Shown: piece by piece, positions 48,120-56,645 of the stretch
Position numbering within the stretch: position 1 is the first letter of the stretch
Layout: each line of letters opens with the position of its first letter
Assembly: GCF_003611035.1 (NCBI RefSeq)
Contig: NZ_CP030033.1
Span: 248,001 to 312,000 of the forward strand
DNA: 64,000 nucleotides
Reading direction: 5' to 3'
Origin: Cryobacterium soli
Lineage (GTDB): Bacteria; Actinomycetota; Actinomycetes; Actinomycetales; Microbacteriaceae
The notes under the pieces: generated by a model
Databases searched by the model: none
Told to the model about the DNA's origin: nothing
What the model saw: the letters and a program-made list of their open reading frames with translations, nothing else
Made by a program: the position numbers and the translations under genes

Positions 48120-49055
48120 TCAGCCTTTCACCCCGCCGCTGGCGAGTCCGGATTGCCAGTACCGCTGGAGGAACAGGAAAGCGATGACCAGCGGGAGGAT
48201 CGAGACGAACGACCCGGTGATCACGGTGGAGAACAACGCCTGGGACCCGCCGCCGGCCGAGGCTGCGGACTGCAACTGGGCCAGCCCCACGGTGATGGGG
48301 TACAGGCTGGAACTGTTGAGCATGATCAGCGGCAGGAAGTAGTTGTTCCAGGTCGCCACGAGGGAGAACAAGAACACCGTCACGAGGCCGGGGCCCAGCA
48401 GACGCAGGCCCACCTGCCAAAAGATCCGGAACTCGCCCGCGCCGTCGACCCGCGCAGCCTCGATCAGCCCGTCGGGGATCGCGTCGGCCGCGTAGACCCG
48501 CATGAGGTACACCCCGAACGGGCTCACCAGGGACGGAATGATGACAGCCCACGGGGTGTCCGTGAGCCCGGCCTGCGAGAACAGCAGGTAGGTGGGCAGG
48601 GCCAGAGCCGTCAACGGGATCATCACCGCGCCCAGCGTGGCGCTGAAGAGCACCTTCTTGCCCGGGAAGTCGTATTTCGCGAACGAGTACCCCGCCATGG
48701 TGGCCAGGAGGGTGGCGCCTGCCGCCGACACGAACGCGTAGAGGAAGGTGTTGAGCATCCAGCGCAGGAAGATCCCGTCCCGCACGGTGAAGAGGGTCTG
48801 CAGGTTGTCCCAGAGCGAGAAATCGCCGCCGAACCACATGCCGAAGGTCGAGAACAGGGCCGAGTTGTTCTTCGTCGCGGAGACGAAGAGCCACCACAGC
48901 GGCAGCACGAAGTAGAGCACGCACAGCCAGAGCAGAACCGTGAGCAGGATGCTCCGGCGCTTTCCGGGCGCGTACCGGGACCTGCTGCGGCCCGGGGTCA
49001 CCGCCTCATCGCCGTCGCCGGGGGTCACGAGCGCCGGGCTGACCCGAGAAGTCAT
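48120..49055 (-). CDS. Sugar ABC transporter permease (MalG type)
   Basis: A 311-residue inner-membrane permease with six helices (first at about 35-57). The cytoplasmic EAA loop that docks the ATPase is EAARVDGAGEFRIFWQVGLR (about 210). The first 30 residues are a hydrophilic extension. It overlaps the other permease gene by four bases. No ATPase is encoded in the operon, so a shared ATPase of the MsiK type is likely. Confidence 0.94.
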   Translation of the reverse strand: MTSRVSPALVTPGDGDEAVTPGRSRSRYAPGKRRSILLTVLLWLCVLYFVLPLWWLFVSATKNNSALFSTFGMWFGGDFSLWDNLQTLFTVRDGIFLRWMLNTFLYAFVSAAGATLLATMAGYSFAKYDFPGKKVLFSATLGAVMIPLTALALPTYLLFSQAGLTDTPWAVIIPSLVSPFGVYLMRVYAADAIPDGLIEAARVDGAGEFRIFWQVGLRLLGPGLVTVFLFSLVATWNNYFLPLIMLNSSSLYPITVGLAQLQSAASAGGGSQALFSTVITGSFVSILPLVIAFLFLQRYWQSGLASGGVKG

Positions 49056-50011
49056 GAGAGCTTCCTCTCTCGTCGTTCGCTGCGTTCCCCGCCGAGCTGG
49101 ACGAAGTACGACACGATCGCGATCACGATTCCGAGCAGGAAGGCGATGGCCGCGGCGAAGTTCAGCTCCCGGTTGATGAACGCGAGGTTGTACGCGTAGT
49201 AGTTCGGGGTGAACGAGTTCGTGATCGCATCGGGGGCGATGGCGTTCAGCAGACTCGGCTCGGCGAAGAGCTGGAAGGAGCCGATCACCGAGAAGATCAA
49301 GGTCAGCATGAGCGCCGGCCTGATGGCCGGGATCTTGACGCTCCAGGCCAGCCGGAACTGGCCGGCGCCGTCGATCTCGGCGGCCTCATAGAGTTCACCG
49401 GGAATGGATCGGAGGGCCGCATACATGATGATCATGTTGTAGCCCACGAATTCCCACGTGACGATGTTCATCATGGAGCCGAGGATCGACTCCGGTGAGA
49501 GGAAGTCCGGCGTTCCCAGCCCGACCGCCCGGGAGATCTGCGCGATCGGGCCGAAGTCCGGTCCGTATAGGTAGCCCCACATCAGGGTCGCGACGACCGC
49601 CGGTACGGCATACGGCATGTAGATCAGCAGGCGGATGCCCTTGGACCCGTGGGCGCGGGCGCTGTCCAGCGCCAGGGCGAAGAACAGGGCCAGGCCGAGC
49701 ATGATGGGCACCTGGATGATGAAGAACAGGCCGACCCGGCCGAGGCCCGCCAGGAATGCGGGATCGGTGAGTGCGCGGGCATAGTTGGCCAGGCCCGCGA
49801 AGACCTCCCCGCCGATCAGCTTGCTCTCGAACAGGCTGAGGTAGCCCGCGTAGACGAGCGGCACGACGAGCATCGAGAGGAACACGACGAAGAACGGCAG
49901 CAGGAACAGGTACGCGGCACGGCGCTGCTTGCGCTTGGCGGGGCTGGTCGGACGTTTCGGCAGCGGCGGCCCGGCGGGGTGCTCGGCGGTGAGCGCGGGG
50001 GAGTGCGACAT
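49052..50011 (-). CDS. Sugar ABC transporter permease (MalF type)
   Basis: A 319-residue permease with six membrane helices after a Pro/Lys-rich start (RPTSPAKRKQRRAAY). The EAA loop is EAAEIDGAGQFRLAWSVKIP (about 208). It forms the heterodimeric channel with the neighbouring MalG-type permease and works with the lipoprotein encoded upstream. The 94-base gap to the binding-protein gene carries a strong hairpin that may lower permease expression relative to the binding protein. Confidence 0.94.
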   Translation of the reverse strand: MSHSPALTAEHPAGPPLPKRPTSPAKRKQRRAAYLFLLPFFVVFLSMLVVPLVYAGYLSLFESKLIGGEVFAGLANYARALTDPAFLAGLGRVGLFFIIQVPIMLGLALFFALALDSARAHGSKGIRLLIYMPYAVPAVVATLMWGYLYGPDFGPIAQISRAVGLGTPDFLSPESILGSMMNIVTWEFVGYNMIIMYAALRSIPGELYEAAEIDGAGQFRLAWSVKIPAIRPALMLTLIFSVIGSFQLFAEPSLLNAIAPDAITNSFTPNYYAYNLAFINRELNFAAAIAFLLGIVIAIVSYFVQLGGERSERRERKLS

Positions 50012-50073
50012 TGCGACTCCTTTTCTGTGAAGGGGGGGATCGGCCGACCGGCCGACGCGGTGCGGGGAAGGAC

Positions 50074-50099
50074 GGGCGCCCGCCGGCCAGCGGGCGCCC
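50074..50099 (-). terminator. Intercistronic hairpin after the binding-protein gene
   Basis: GGGCGCCCGC pairs with GCGGGCGCCC around CGGCCA, a 10-bp perfect GC stem with no T run. Placed just after the binding-protein stop codon and before the permease start, it probably stabilises upstream mRNA and attenuates downstream genes, as in other sugar import operons. Confidence 0.65.
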
Positions 50100-50105
50100 G
50101 ACGGG

Positions 50106-51458
50106 TCACTCCACGGTGAAACCCTGGTCCGTCGCGTAGGTCACCAGCTGGTCCTGCCAGGTGTCCAGCGCCGCGGCGATGTCACCCTTGGCGGCGATCA
50201 CGGTGCCCATGGTCTCCTCATAGGTCGAGTACACGTAGTCCATGTACGGCAGCCACTGGAAGTCCGTGTCGACGGTCTGCGAGATCTCGGCGAACAGCTG
50301 GTTGACCTTCTGGCCGCCGTAGAACTCCGACTCCTGGTCCACGAACGCCGGGTCCTCGAGCACTGACACCTGCGGCGGGAACAGGAACTGTTCGGTCGCG
50401 AGCTTCATGGCCGAGGCCTCGTCGTTGTTGATGAACTTGGCGAGTTCGTACGCGGCGATCTTGTTCTTGCTGGATGCGAGCACCGCGTCGGACGAACCTC
50501 CCCAGTTGCCCGAGACGTTGTCGCCCTCATTCCACTGCGGCAGCGGAGCCGCGCGCCAGGCGCCCGACGTGCCCTCGGCCGTGCCCTGCAGGAAGATCGG
50601 ACCCCACGCGGCGGTGAGCCAGCCCGCATACTTGCCGCTGGCCAGGCCCTGGTACCACTGGTCCTGGAAGTCGACGTCGGTGGAGATCAGGTCCTGCTGG
50701 ATCAGGTTCGTCCAGTAGTCCGCCACTTTCTTGGCCTCGTCGCTGTTCACGTCGATGCTCACGGTCTCCTTGCCGTCATACCCGAACGGCTTGACGCCGG
50801 CCTGCCAGAGGAACCCGATCATCTGGCCCGCCTGGGTGGCGCCCAGGTTCGAGATGTAGCTGCCGGTCGAGTCCTTGACGGTCTTCGCGGCGGCCGCATA
50901 GTCGTCCCAGGTCGCGGGAGGGTCGGTGATTCCGGCCTGGCTGAGGATGTCGGTGCGGTACAGGTTGCCCATCGGTCCGACGTCCTGCGGGATCGCCCAG
51001 ACCTCGGTGCCCGGGGATACCTGGTTCCACGCCCAGTCGACGTAGTCCCCGGAGAGGTCGTCCGCTCCGTAGGCGGTCAGGTCCAGCAGCGAATCGTTCA
51101 GCACGAACGACGGGATGTACTGGTATTCGATCTGTGCGACATCGGGTGCGCCTTCGCCGGCCTCGATGGCGCTGCGGAGCTTTTGGTAGTGCGGGAGGCC
51201 CTGGCCGACGTTCTCGACCGTGACGTCGATGTCGGGGTACTTCTCTTCGAAGAGCTTCACCTCGTTCTCGATGTCGGGCACCCACGTCCAGAACGTGAGC
51301 TTCGTGGGCGTGGTCATCGCCTTGTCGATGTCGTCCTGGCTGACCGTCTCCGGGGAGGCGTTGTCGCTGGAACTGGGCGTGCACCCGGTCAGGAGCATCC
51401 CGATCGACACGGCGCCGGTTACCAGCGCCACTGCTGTTCTCCGTGCCTTCTTGTTCAT
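50106..51458 (-). CDS. Extracellular sugar-binding lipoprotein
   Basis: A 450-residue ABC solute-binding protein of the MalE/MsmE family. The signal peptide MNKKARRTAVALVTGAVSIG leads to the lipobox LLTGC with Cys26, where lipid is attached after cleavage. The mature part has TKLTFWTWVPDIENEVKLFE and GSSDAVLASSKNKIAAYELA, and it is rich in Trp. An in-frame frame reaches 51644 but the signal sequence sets the start at ATG 51458, with GAAAGAG ahead. The ligand is inferred to be a beta-galactoside or related oligosaccharide from the GH42 neighbours. Confidence 0.94.
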   Translation of the reverse strand: MNKKARRTAVALVTGAVSIGMLLTGCTPSSSDNASPETVSQDDIDKAMTTPTKLTFWTWVPDIENEVKLFEEKYPDIDVTVENVGQGLPHYQKLRSAIEAGEGAPDVAQIEYQYIPSFVLNDSLLDLTAYGADDLSGDYVDWAWNQVSPGTEVWAIPQDVGPMGNLYRTDILSQAGITDPPATWDDYAAAAKTVKDSTGSYISNLGATQAGQMIGFLWQAGVKPFGYDGKETVSIDVNSDEAKKVADYWTNLIQQDLISTDVDFQDQWYQGLASGKYAGWLTAAWGPIFLQGTAEGTSGAWRAAPLPQWNEGDNVSGNWGGSSDAVLASSKNKIAAYELAKFINNDEASAMKLATEQFLFPPQVSVLEDPAFVDQESEFYGGQKVNQLFAEISQTVDTDFQWLPYMDYVYSTYEETMGTVIAAKGDIAAALDTWQDQLVTYATDQGFTVE

Positions 51459-51520
51459 GATCACTCTTTCTGTGGTTGGGAAGGACTCTGGTTGGAAGGG
51501 ATCAGGCGATCCCGAGGTGC

Positions 51521-53626
51521 TCACCGGCTGAGGAAGGTCCGCGTCGACCACGCGGCCAGTGAGACATCTGTGCCCGTCGCCAGCAGTTCCCCGGTGACGG
51601 TGTCGGCGACAGCGGCCGCAAGCGTGATCGCCCGCGGTTCCCATCCCCAGTTGAAGACGAACCAGGCCCGCCGACCGTCCGGGAGCGCCCCGGAGGAAAC
51701 CGTCACGGGCAGCGCGGTGTCACCCGCGAGCTCCTGCGCATGGCCCCTGGGCACGGCCCAGCGGACGATGCCGGCGGCAAGGCCCGGCGCGGGCACACAC
51801 CCGACGACGGTCACCCGGCCCCCGCCCACCGCGCGGCTCGTGACGGCCGGGAAGTCGCGGAACCGCGGGTGGTCGTACCGGGCGAGGACCTCGGAGCCGT
51901 CCGCGATAAGGCCGTCGATCCACAGCCTCGCGGCGGCGTCGGCGCCCAGGGGCAGCGTGCCGGATGCCTGGACGACCGCGACCTCAGCCTCGAGGTTGGA
52001 GTACTCCTCGTAGCGGGTTCCGGCCAAGTCCGCGAGCCGCGGCGGGGCGACCTCCACCCGGGCGCGCGCCTCATCGTCCGCGTATCCAGTGCGCGGGCCG
52101 AGGATCAGATGCCCGCCGGCGGCGACGTAGTCACGCAGCAGCTGGAGGTCGCCATCCGTCGTGACGTACAGACCCGCGGCGATGAGAACCGGAAACCGCG
52201 CGGCGAGGGCTGTCGCGCCGAGGGCGTCCGCCTGGGAAAGGTGCAGCAGGCGGGTCTGGCGGCCGGCCTCGATCGAGCCCCGGTGGAACGCGTCGACGAT
52301 CTTCTCGTACGACTCCGGGTCCATACGGCCGTCGACCTGCAGCGGCGGGCTGAATTGGAGTGCGTAGCGGCTCGGGTTCGACCAGAGGATCGCAACGTCG
52401 GCATCCGGCTCGTACCCGTCCAGCGCGGTGCCGATCGAGGTGAGTTCCCCGCCGATCTCGGCGACCTCCGCGTAGACCCGTCCGGGCACGAGGCTGTGCG
52501 GCAGTACCCCGCCCCAATAGGTCTCGATGCCGTAGGGCAGCGTGTGCCAGTGCCAGTATTCGATCATGGCCGCTCCCCGGGAGATGAACGTGTAGGCCGC
52601 CTGCTTGAGCTGTCCGGGGTAGGGCGGGAAGTTGGTCTCCGAGTGCCCGATCGACTGGGCGTTCGTCTCGGTCACCAGGTAGCGGCCCTGTTTCGAGGAG
52701 TACATGCGGTCGGCCTGCCGGAACAGCGCGGGGACCCCGGTCGTCGTCCAGGGTGTCAGCTGTGACAGGTCGAGGGACGCGTCCAGGCGGTCCTGCATGC
52801 CGTAGTAGGGATTGCCCGCCACGATGTCGAGGTCCCGGTTCACCCGTTCGTCGTCGAGGGCGGGGCGGCCGTACTGCAGGCAGGTGGTCACGAACTGGCC
52901 GGCGTGGCTGTACTCGCGCACGATGCCTGCCTGCCAGGCGATGAATTCGGTCGTCAGGTCGCTCTGGAAGCGACGCCAGGCGAGGTCGTACTGCGGAAAC
53001 GAGTTGCCGTCCGGCCGCCACAGCTGCGACCAGTCGTCCAGGCGGTGCGACCAGTAGGTGAGGCCCCACTCCCGGTTGAGGTTCTGCACGGTGCCGTGCC
53101 GCTCGCGCAACCGCCGCACGAACTCGGCGAAGACGTGGTCATTGTGGAAGAGCTCGAGCCCTGGTTCGTTGTCGACCTGGAAACCGACGACGGCAGGATG
53201 GCCGGCGTAGCGGCCGACGACCGCACGGATAACCCGTTCGGCGTAGCGGCGGAAATCGGGGTGGCTGAAGTCGACCTCCTGGCGGGCACCCCAGGGGATG
53301 CGCTCGCCCGTGCGCCGTTCCGCCGCGATCTCGGGGTGGGCGATCTGCAACCAGGGCGGGACCGCGTATGTCGGCGTGCCGAGGATGACCCTGATGCCGC
53401 GCCGGTGGGCGCCGTCGAGAACCGGGGCGAGCCACTCGAGGTCGAATTCGCCGTCCCGGGGCTCCCAGGTCGACCACACCGATTCGCCGACGCGGATGAC
53501 GTTGACACCGGCCTGCTGCATCAGGTCGAGGTCGGTGTCGACCCGGTCGGTGAGGTGGTATTCCGGGTAGTACGCGACTCCGAAGAGGAAACCACTGGGG
53601 GAGTGCACGGGCACCGCTGGATTCAT
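51521..53626 (-). CDS. Beta-galactosidase, GH42, without Cys cluster
   Basis: A 701-residue GH42 enzyme, first gene of the operon. It starts MNPAVPVHSPSGFLFGVAYY, with the acid/base Glu in FQVDNEPGLELF (about 155) and the nucleophile Glu in YLVTETNAQSIG (about 320). It lacks the Cys cluster seen in the GH42 enzyme at 46105, and the two share only the family core, so they probably prefer different linkages or chain lengths. No signal peptide. ATG 53626 follows GAAGTGAG. The divergent promoter carries two LacI-type sites. Confidence 0.93.
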   Translation of the reverse strand: MNPAVPVHSPSGFLFGVAYYPEYHLTDRVDTDLDLMQQAGVNVIRVGESVWSTWEPRDGEFDLEWLAPVLDGAHRRGIRVILGTPTYAVPPWLQIAHPEIAAERRTGERIPWGARQEVDFSHPDFRRYAERVIRAVVGRYAGHPAVVGFQVDNEPGLELFHNDHVFAEFVRRLRERHGTVQNLNREWGLTYWSHRLDDWSQLWRPDGNSFPQYDLAWRRFQSDLTTEFIAWQAGIVREYSHAGQFVTTCLQYGRPALDDERVNRDLDIVAGNPYYGMQDRLDASLDLSQLTPWTTTGVPALFRQADRMYSSKQGRYLVTETNAQSIGHSETNFPPYPGQLKQAAYTFISRGAAMIEYWHWHTLPYGIETYWGGVLPHSLVPGRVYAEVAEIGGELTSIGTALDGYEPDADVAILWSNPSRYALQFSPPLQVDGRMDPESYEKIVDAFHRGSIEAGRQTRLLHLSQADALGATALAARFPVLIAAGLYVTTDGDLQLLRDYVAAGGHLILGPRTGYADDEARARVEVAPPRLADLAGTRYEEYSNLEAEVAVVQASGTLPLGADAAARLWIDGLIADGSEVLARYDHPRFRDFPAVTSRAVGGGRVTVVGCVPAPGLAAGIVRWAVPRGHAQELAGDTALPVTVSSGALPDGRRAWFVFNWGWEPRAITLAAAVADTVTGELLATGTDVSLAAWSTRTFLSR

Positions 53627-53668
53627 ATGAGGCTCACTTCGTTGTGGGGCTTCAGCTGAGGTTTGCTT

Positions 53669-53684
53669 ATGTTTTCGACCACAT
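53669..53684. promoter_or_regulatory. LacI-type operator, site 1
   Basis: ATGTTTTCGACCACAT is a degenerate copy of the palindrome at 53700-53715, keeping ATGTT, the central TCGA and ACAT. It lies about 45 bp upstream of the GH42 start, within its likely promoter. Confidence 0.65.
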
Positions 53685-53699
53685 TCGGCTGGAACTAGG

Positions 53700-53715
53700 A
53701 TGTTGTCGATAACAT
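53700..53715. promoter_or_regulatory. LacI-type operator, site 2
   Basis: ATGTTGTCGATAACAT is palindromic at 14 of 16 positions with a central CG, as is usual for LacI-family sites. It is 31 bp centre to centre from site 1, about three helical turns, so two dimers could bind one DNA face. A TTGTCA at 53720-53725 could be the -35 of the regulator gene. Confidence 0.75.
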
Positions 53716-53802
53716 CGCGTTGTCAAGAGCGATTTGTCTACAGAATGATCACAATGGCCCGAGCGGGCAGCCGCGCACGACGAGACCTGAGGAGAGTGCG
53801 AC

Positions 53803-54858
53803 ATGGGCGCCAGCGCAGATCCGCTCGGCACCACCCGCGCCACGCCGACGGTGAAGGCCGCGACAATCTACGACGTCGCCCAGGCAGCCGGGGTGTCCCA
53901 CCAGACCGTGAGCCGGTTCCTCAAGGGCTTCGAAGGGATCCGCCCCGAGACCAGGGACCGGGTGGTGCAGGCGCTCGACGAGCTCGGCTACCGGCCCAAC
54001 CTCACCGCTCGCAGCCTCAAGTCGGGCCGCTCGCACCGCATCGGCGCGCTGACCCACGAGATCTCCCAGGTCGGCCCGAGCCGGATCGTCGAGGGCGCCA
54101 GCCTCGCGGCGCGCGAGGCCGGCTACGTCCTGGACATCGTGTCTCTGGACACCCGCAATCCACGTGCCGTGGATGAGGCCCTCGCGCTCATCACCCAGCA
54201 CGACCTGGCCGGGGTCCTGGCGCTCGCGGTCACCGATGAGATGACGAGAGCCTTCGAAGCCACGGCCTTCCGCGTCCCCGCGTACGTTGCCAGCGAATCC
54301 GACGGCGCCCTGGACGATCCGCGGGGCGTGCTCTCGAGGGTCGGAATTCCCGCCCTCGTGGCGCACCTCGCCCGGCTGGGCCATCGCCGTCTGGTGCATG
54401 TGGCCGGGCCCAGCGTCTGGTCGGCCGCGCGCAACCGCATCCACGCGTATGAAGGCGCGGTCGAGGCCCAGGGGCTGCACTCGGCCGGCATCCTGCACGG
54501 CGACTGGTCGGCGGCATCCGGATACCGGGCGATCATGGACCTCGCCGACCTGCCGGAGGCGACGGGCTACGTCGTCGCGAACGACCAGATGGCCCTGGGC
54601 GCGATGCTGGCCCTCAAGGAGCGCGGCCTTCGCATTCCGGACGACGTCAGCGTCGTGGGCGTGGACGATATCCCCGAGGCCGCGTACTTCGACCCGCCGC
54701 TCACGACCCTGCGGAACGATTTCGAGTGCCAGGGCAGGGCCGCCGTGTTCCAGCTGTTGGCGCGGATCGAGCGCACCGCCACGTCACCCGTCGCTGTGCC
54801 GCCGCCGAGGCTTGTCGCGCGGCGCTCCTCGGGGCCGGTGCCACCGGGCGGCCCGTGA
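53803..54858 (+). CDS. LacI-family transcriptional regulator
   Basis: A 351-residue repressor. The N-terminal helix-turn-helix is ATIYDVAQAAGVSHQTVSRF (about residues 20-39), followed by the hinge helix RPNLTARSLKSGR and a periplasmic-binding-protein-like core with HDLAGVLALAV, LVAHLARLGHRRLVHVAGP and VSVVGVDDIPEAAYFDPPLTT. The GAGGAGAG ribosome site precedes ATG 53803. It is divergent from the GH42/transport operon and probably binds the two palindromes between them, released by a galactoside or galactose. The inducer is inference. Confidence 0.93.
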   Translation: MGASADPLGTTRATPTVKAATIYDVAQAAGVSHQTVSRFLKGFEGIRPETRDRVVQALDELGYRPNLTARSLKSGRSHRIGALTHEISQVGPSRIVEGASLAAREAGYVLDIVSLDTRNPRAVDEALALITQHDLAGVLALAVTDEMTRAFEATAFRVPAYVASESDGALDDPRGVLSRVGIPALVAHLARLGHRRLVHVAGPSVWSAARNRIHAYEGAVEAQGLHSAGILHGDWSAASGYRAIMDLADLPEATGYVVANDQMALGAMLALKERGLRIPDDVSVVGVDDIPEAAYFDPPLTTLRNDFECQGRAAVFQLLARIERTATSPVAVPPPRLVARRSSGPVPPGGP

Positions 54859-54912
54859 CCACACGGTCGAATCGAGGTGGCACAACCAAGGCGTCAGAAT
54901 CGCCCGTTAAAC

Positions 54913-54954
54913 GAGACAGGGCCGGATCCTGAGATCCGGCCCGTGAACTGTCTC
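54913..54954. terminator. Composite hairpin between LacI gene and tRNA-Leu
   Basis: GGGCCGGATC pairs with GATCCGGCCC around CTGA, and GAGACAG/CTGTCTC extends it outside. It lies 54 bases after the regulator stop codon and 41 bases downstream of the minus-strand tRNA gene, so it may end both transcripts. Confidence 0.75.
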
Positions 54955-54994
54955 AACCAGTCCTCGTTGATCGTTGCGCGAGCAACAATCTCCG

Positions 54995-55079
54995 TGTCCG
55001 AGGGGGGACTTGAACCCCCACGCCCTATACGGGCACTAGCACCTCAAGCTAGCGCGTCTGCCATTTCCGCCACCCGGAC
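54995..55079 (-). tRNA. tRNA-Leu (GAG)
   Basis: The 85-nt minus-strand gene folds as a type II tRNA. The acceptor stem GTCCGGG pairs with CTCGGAC (one G-U), with discriminator A. The anticodon stem CTAGC/GCTAG encloses the loop TTGAGGT with anticodon GAG (reads CTC and CTT Leu codons). A long variable arm around CCCGTATAGGG and the T-arm GGGGGTTCAAGTCCCCC are present. CCA is not encoded. The remaining intergenic DNA (54859-54994, 55080-55270) holds the hairpin and the peptidase promoter, and nothing else that I can see. Confidence 0.95.
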
Positions 55080-55270
55080 TGGATGTTTTGGCCGCAGTTA
55101 TGTTTTGCTGCCGGGGAATAACTTAGCACGGATCCAAACCGCTTCCGGACACCACAGCGCTCCACAGTCCGTCCGACGAGCCCGGAATCACACCCACACT
55201 GCGTAGCGGGAACCTGGCCGGGCGGCTGAACCCGGGCGGCGGCGGCCCGCGGCCCGGTAGCGTGAACTGC

Positions 55271-56596
55271 ATGACAGCATCCGCCAGCACACCCCGGTCG
55301 GCCGAATCGCTCGACCTGACCGCCGAGATCGCCCGCGACCTGATCCGGTTCGACACCACGAATTACGGCGAGGGCCGGTCCAACGGCGAAACGGATGCGG
55401 CGGAATACGTGGCCGAGAAGCTACGGGACCTGGGCCTGACTCCGGAGCTGATCGACTCGGAGCCCGGCCGCACGAGTGTGGTCGCCCGGGTGCCCGGACG
55501 CGACCGGTCCAAGAGCGCCCTCGTGGTGCACGGCCACCTCGACGTAGTGCCCGCCGACCCGGCGAACTGGTCGGTGGACCCGTTCGGCGGCGAGATCAAG
55601 GACGGCATGTTGTGGGGCCGTGGCGCCGTGGACATGAAGAACATGGATGCGATGATCCTGGCCTCGCTGCAGGACGTGCTCGCTGACGGCGGTGCGCCGG
55701 AGCGCGACCTCGTCATCGCGTTCTTCGCCGACGAAGAAGCCGGCGGGGTGCTGGGCTCGCACCACCTCGTGGACACCCGGCCGGAGCTCTTCGCGGGAGC
55801 CACAGAGGCCATCAGTGAGGTCGGCGGGTATTCCATCACCCTCGGCGGCCAGCGCGCCTACCTGCTGCAAACGGGTGAGAAAGCTCTCATCTGGATCAAG
55901 CTCGTCGCGCACGGTCCGGCGGCACACGGATCCCGACTCATCCACGACAACGCCATCACCCGGCTGGCCGAAGCCGTGGCGAAGGTGGGCCGGCGGGACT
56001 GGCCGATCCGGCTCACCGACACGACCCGGCAGCTCCTCGGGGAGATCGCCCGCATCCTCGGCGTCGACCCGCAGGCCACCGGGCCGGATCAACTCGCGCT
56101 GGCCACGGGGACCGCCTCCGGTTTCATCCAGGCGAGCCTGCGCACCACGACCAATCCCACGGTTCTCCAGGCCGGTTACAAGCACAATGTGATCCCGGAC
56201 CGCGCAGAAGCGCTCATCGACATCCGGGCCCTGCCGGGGGAGGAGGACGCGGTTCTGGCCGAACTCGCGGACCTCGTCGGGCCCGACATCGAAATCATCA
56301 CCATCCACCGCGACGTGGGCCTGGAGACGGACTTCTCCGGCCCGCTCATCGACAAGATCGTACAGACGCTGGGCACCCACGACCCCGGCGCTCCCGTGCT
56401 GCCGTACCTGCTGCCGGCGGGGACGGACAACAAGGCCCTGAGCATGCTGGGCATCAAAGGATACGGCTTCGCGCCGCTCAAGCTCCCGGCGGATTTGGAT
56501 TTTCCGGCGATGTTCCACGGCGTTGATGAGCGCGTACCGCTGGACGCATTAGTGTTTGGCAGAACGGTTTTGACCGATCTGCTGTCGACGTACTAG
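55271..56596 (+). CDS. M20 family metallopeptidase
   Basis: A 441-residue zinc amidohydrolase/dipeptidase. Metal ligands and catalytic residues show in VVHGHLDVVPADP (His and Asp about 83), WGRGAVDMKNMDAM (Asp about 118), AFFADEEAGG (catalytic Glu about 152) and a C-terminal His in AMFHGVDERVP. A dimerisation domain lies between (about 200-320). The substrate is unknown. ATG 55271 (MTASASTPRSAES) lies seven bases after TAGCGT, which suggests a leaderless mRNA; a GTG three codons earlier lies too close to that element. Confidence 0.9.
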   Translation: MTASASTPRSAESLDLTAEIARDLIRFDTTNYGEGRSNGETDAAEYVAEKLRDLGLTPELIDSEPGRTSVVARVPGRDRSKSALVVHGHLDVVPADPANWSVDPFGGEIKDGMLWGRGAVDMKNMDAMILASLQDVLADGGAPERDLVIAFFADEEAGGVLGSHHLVDTRPELFAGATEAISEVGGYSITLGGQRAYLLQTGEKALIWIKLVAHGPAAHGSRLIHDNAITRLAEAVAKVGRRDWPIRLTDTTRQLLGEIARILGVDPQATGPDQLALATGTASGFIQASLRTTTNPTVLQAGYKHNVIPDRAEALIDIRALPGEEDAVLAELADLVGPDIEIITIHRDVGLETDFSGPLIDKIVQTLGTHDPGAPVLPYLLPAGTDNKALSMLGIKGYGFAPLKLPADLDFPAMFHGVDERVPLDALVFGRTVLTDLLSTY

Positions 56597-56645
56597 CCCA
56601 CTGCCGCGCTACCGGCCAGCATCAGCACGAGCGAAAGAGTAATAC

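Noticed and set aside
51459..51644. Longer N-terminus for the sugar-binding lipoprotein
   Set aside because: It would bury the signal peptide and lipobox internally; the ATG at 51458 gives a perfect lipoprotein signal.
53803..54858. Assigning the LacI-family gene as the CebR of the 46030 palindrome
   Set aside because: The palindromes next to this gene have a different sequence (ATGTT-n-TCGA-n-ACAT), so it more likely controls the galactoside operon; the CebR-type protein should be elsewhere.
54859..55270. tRNA-Leu as an integration hotspot with an attached element
   Set aside because: No integrase, no duplicated tRNA 3' end and no change in gene character are seen on either side.
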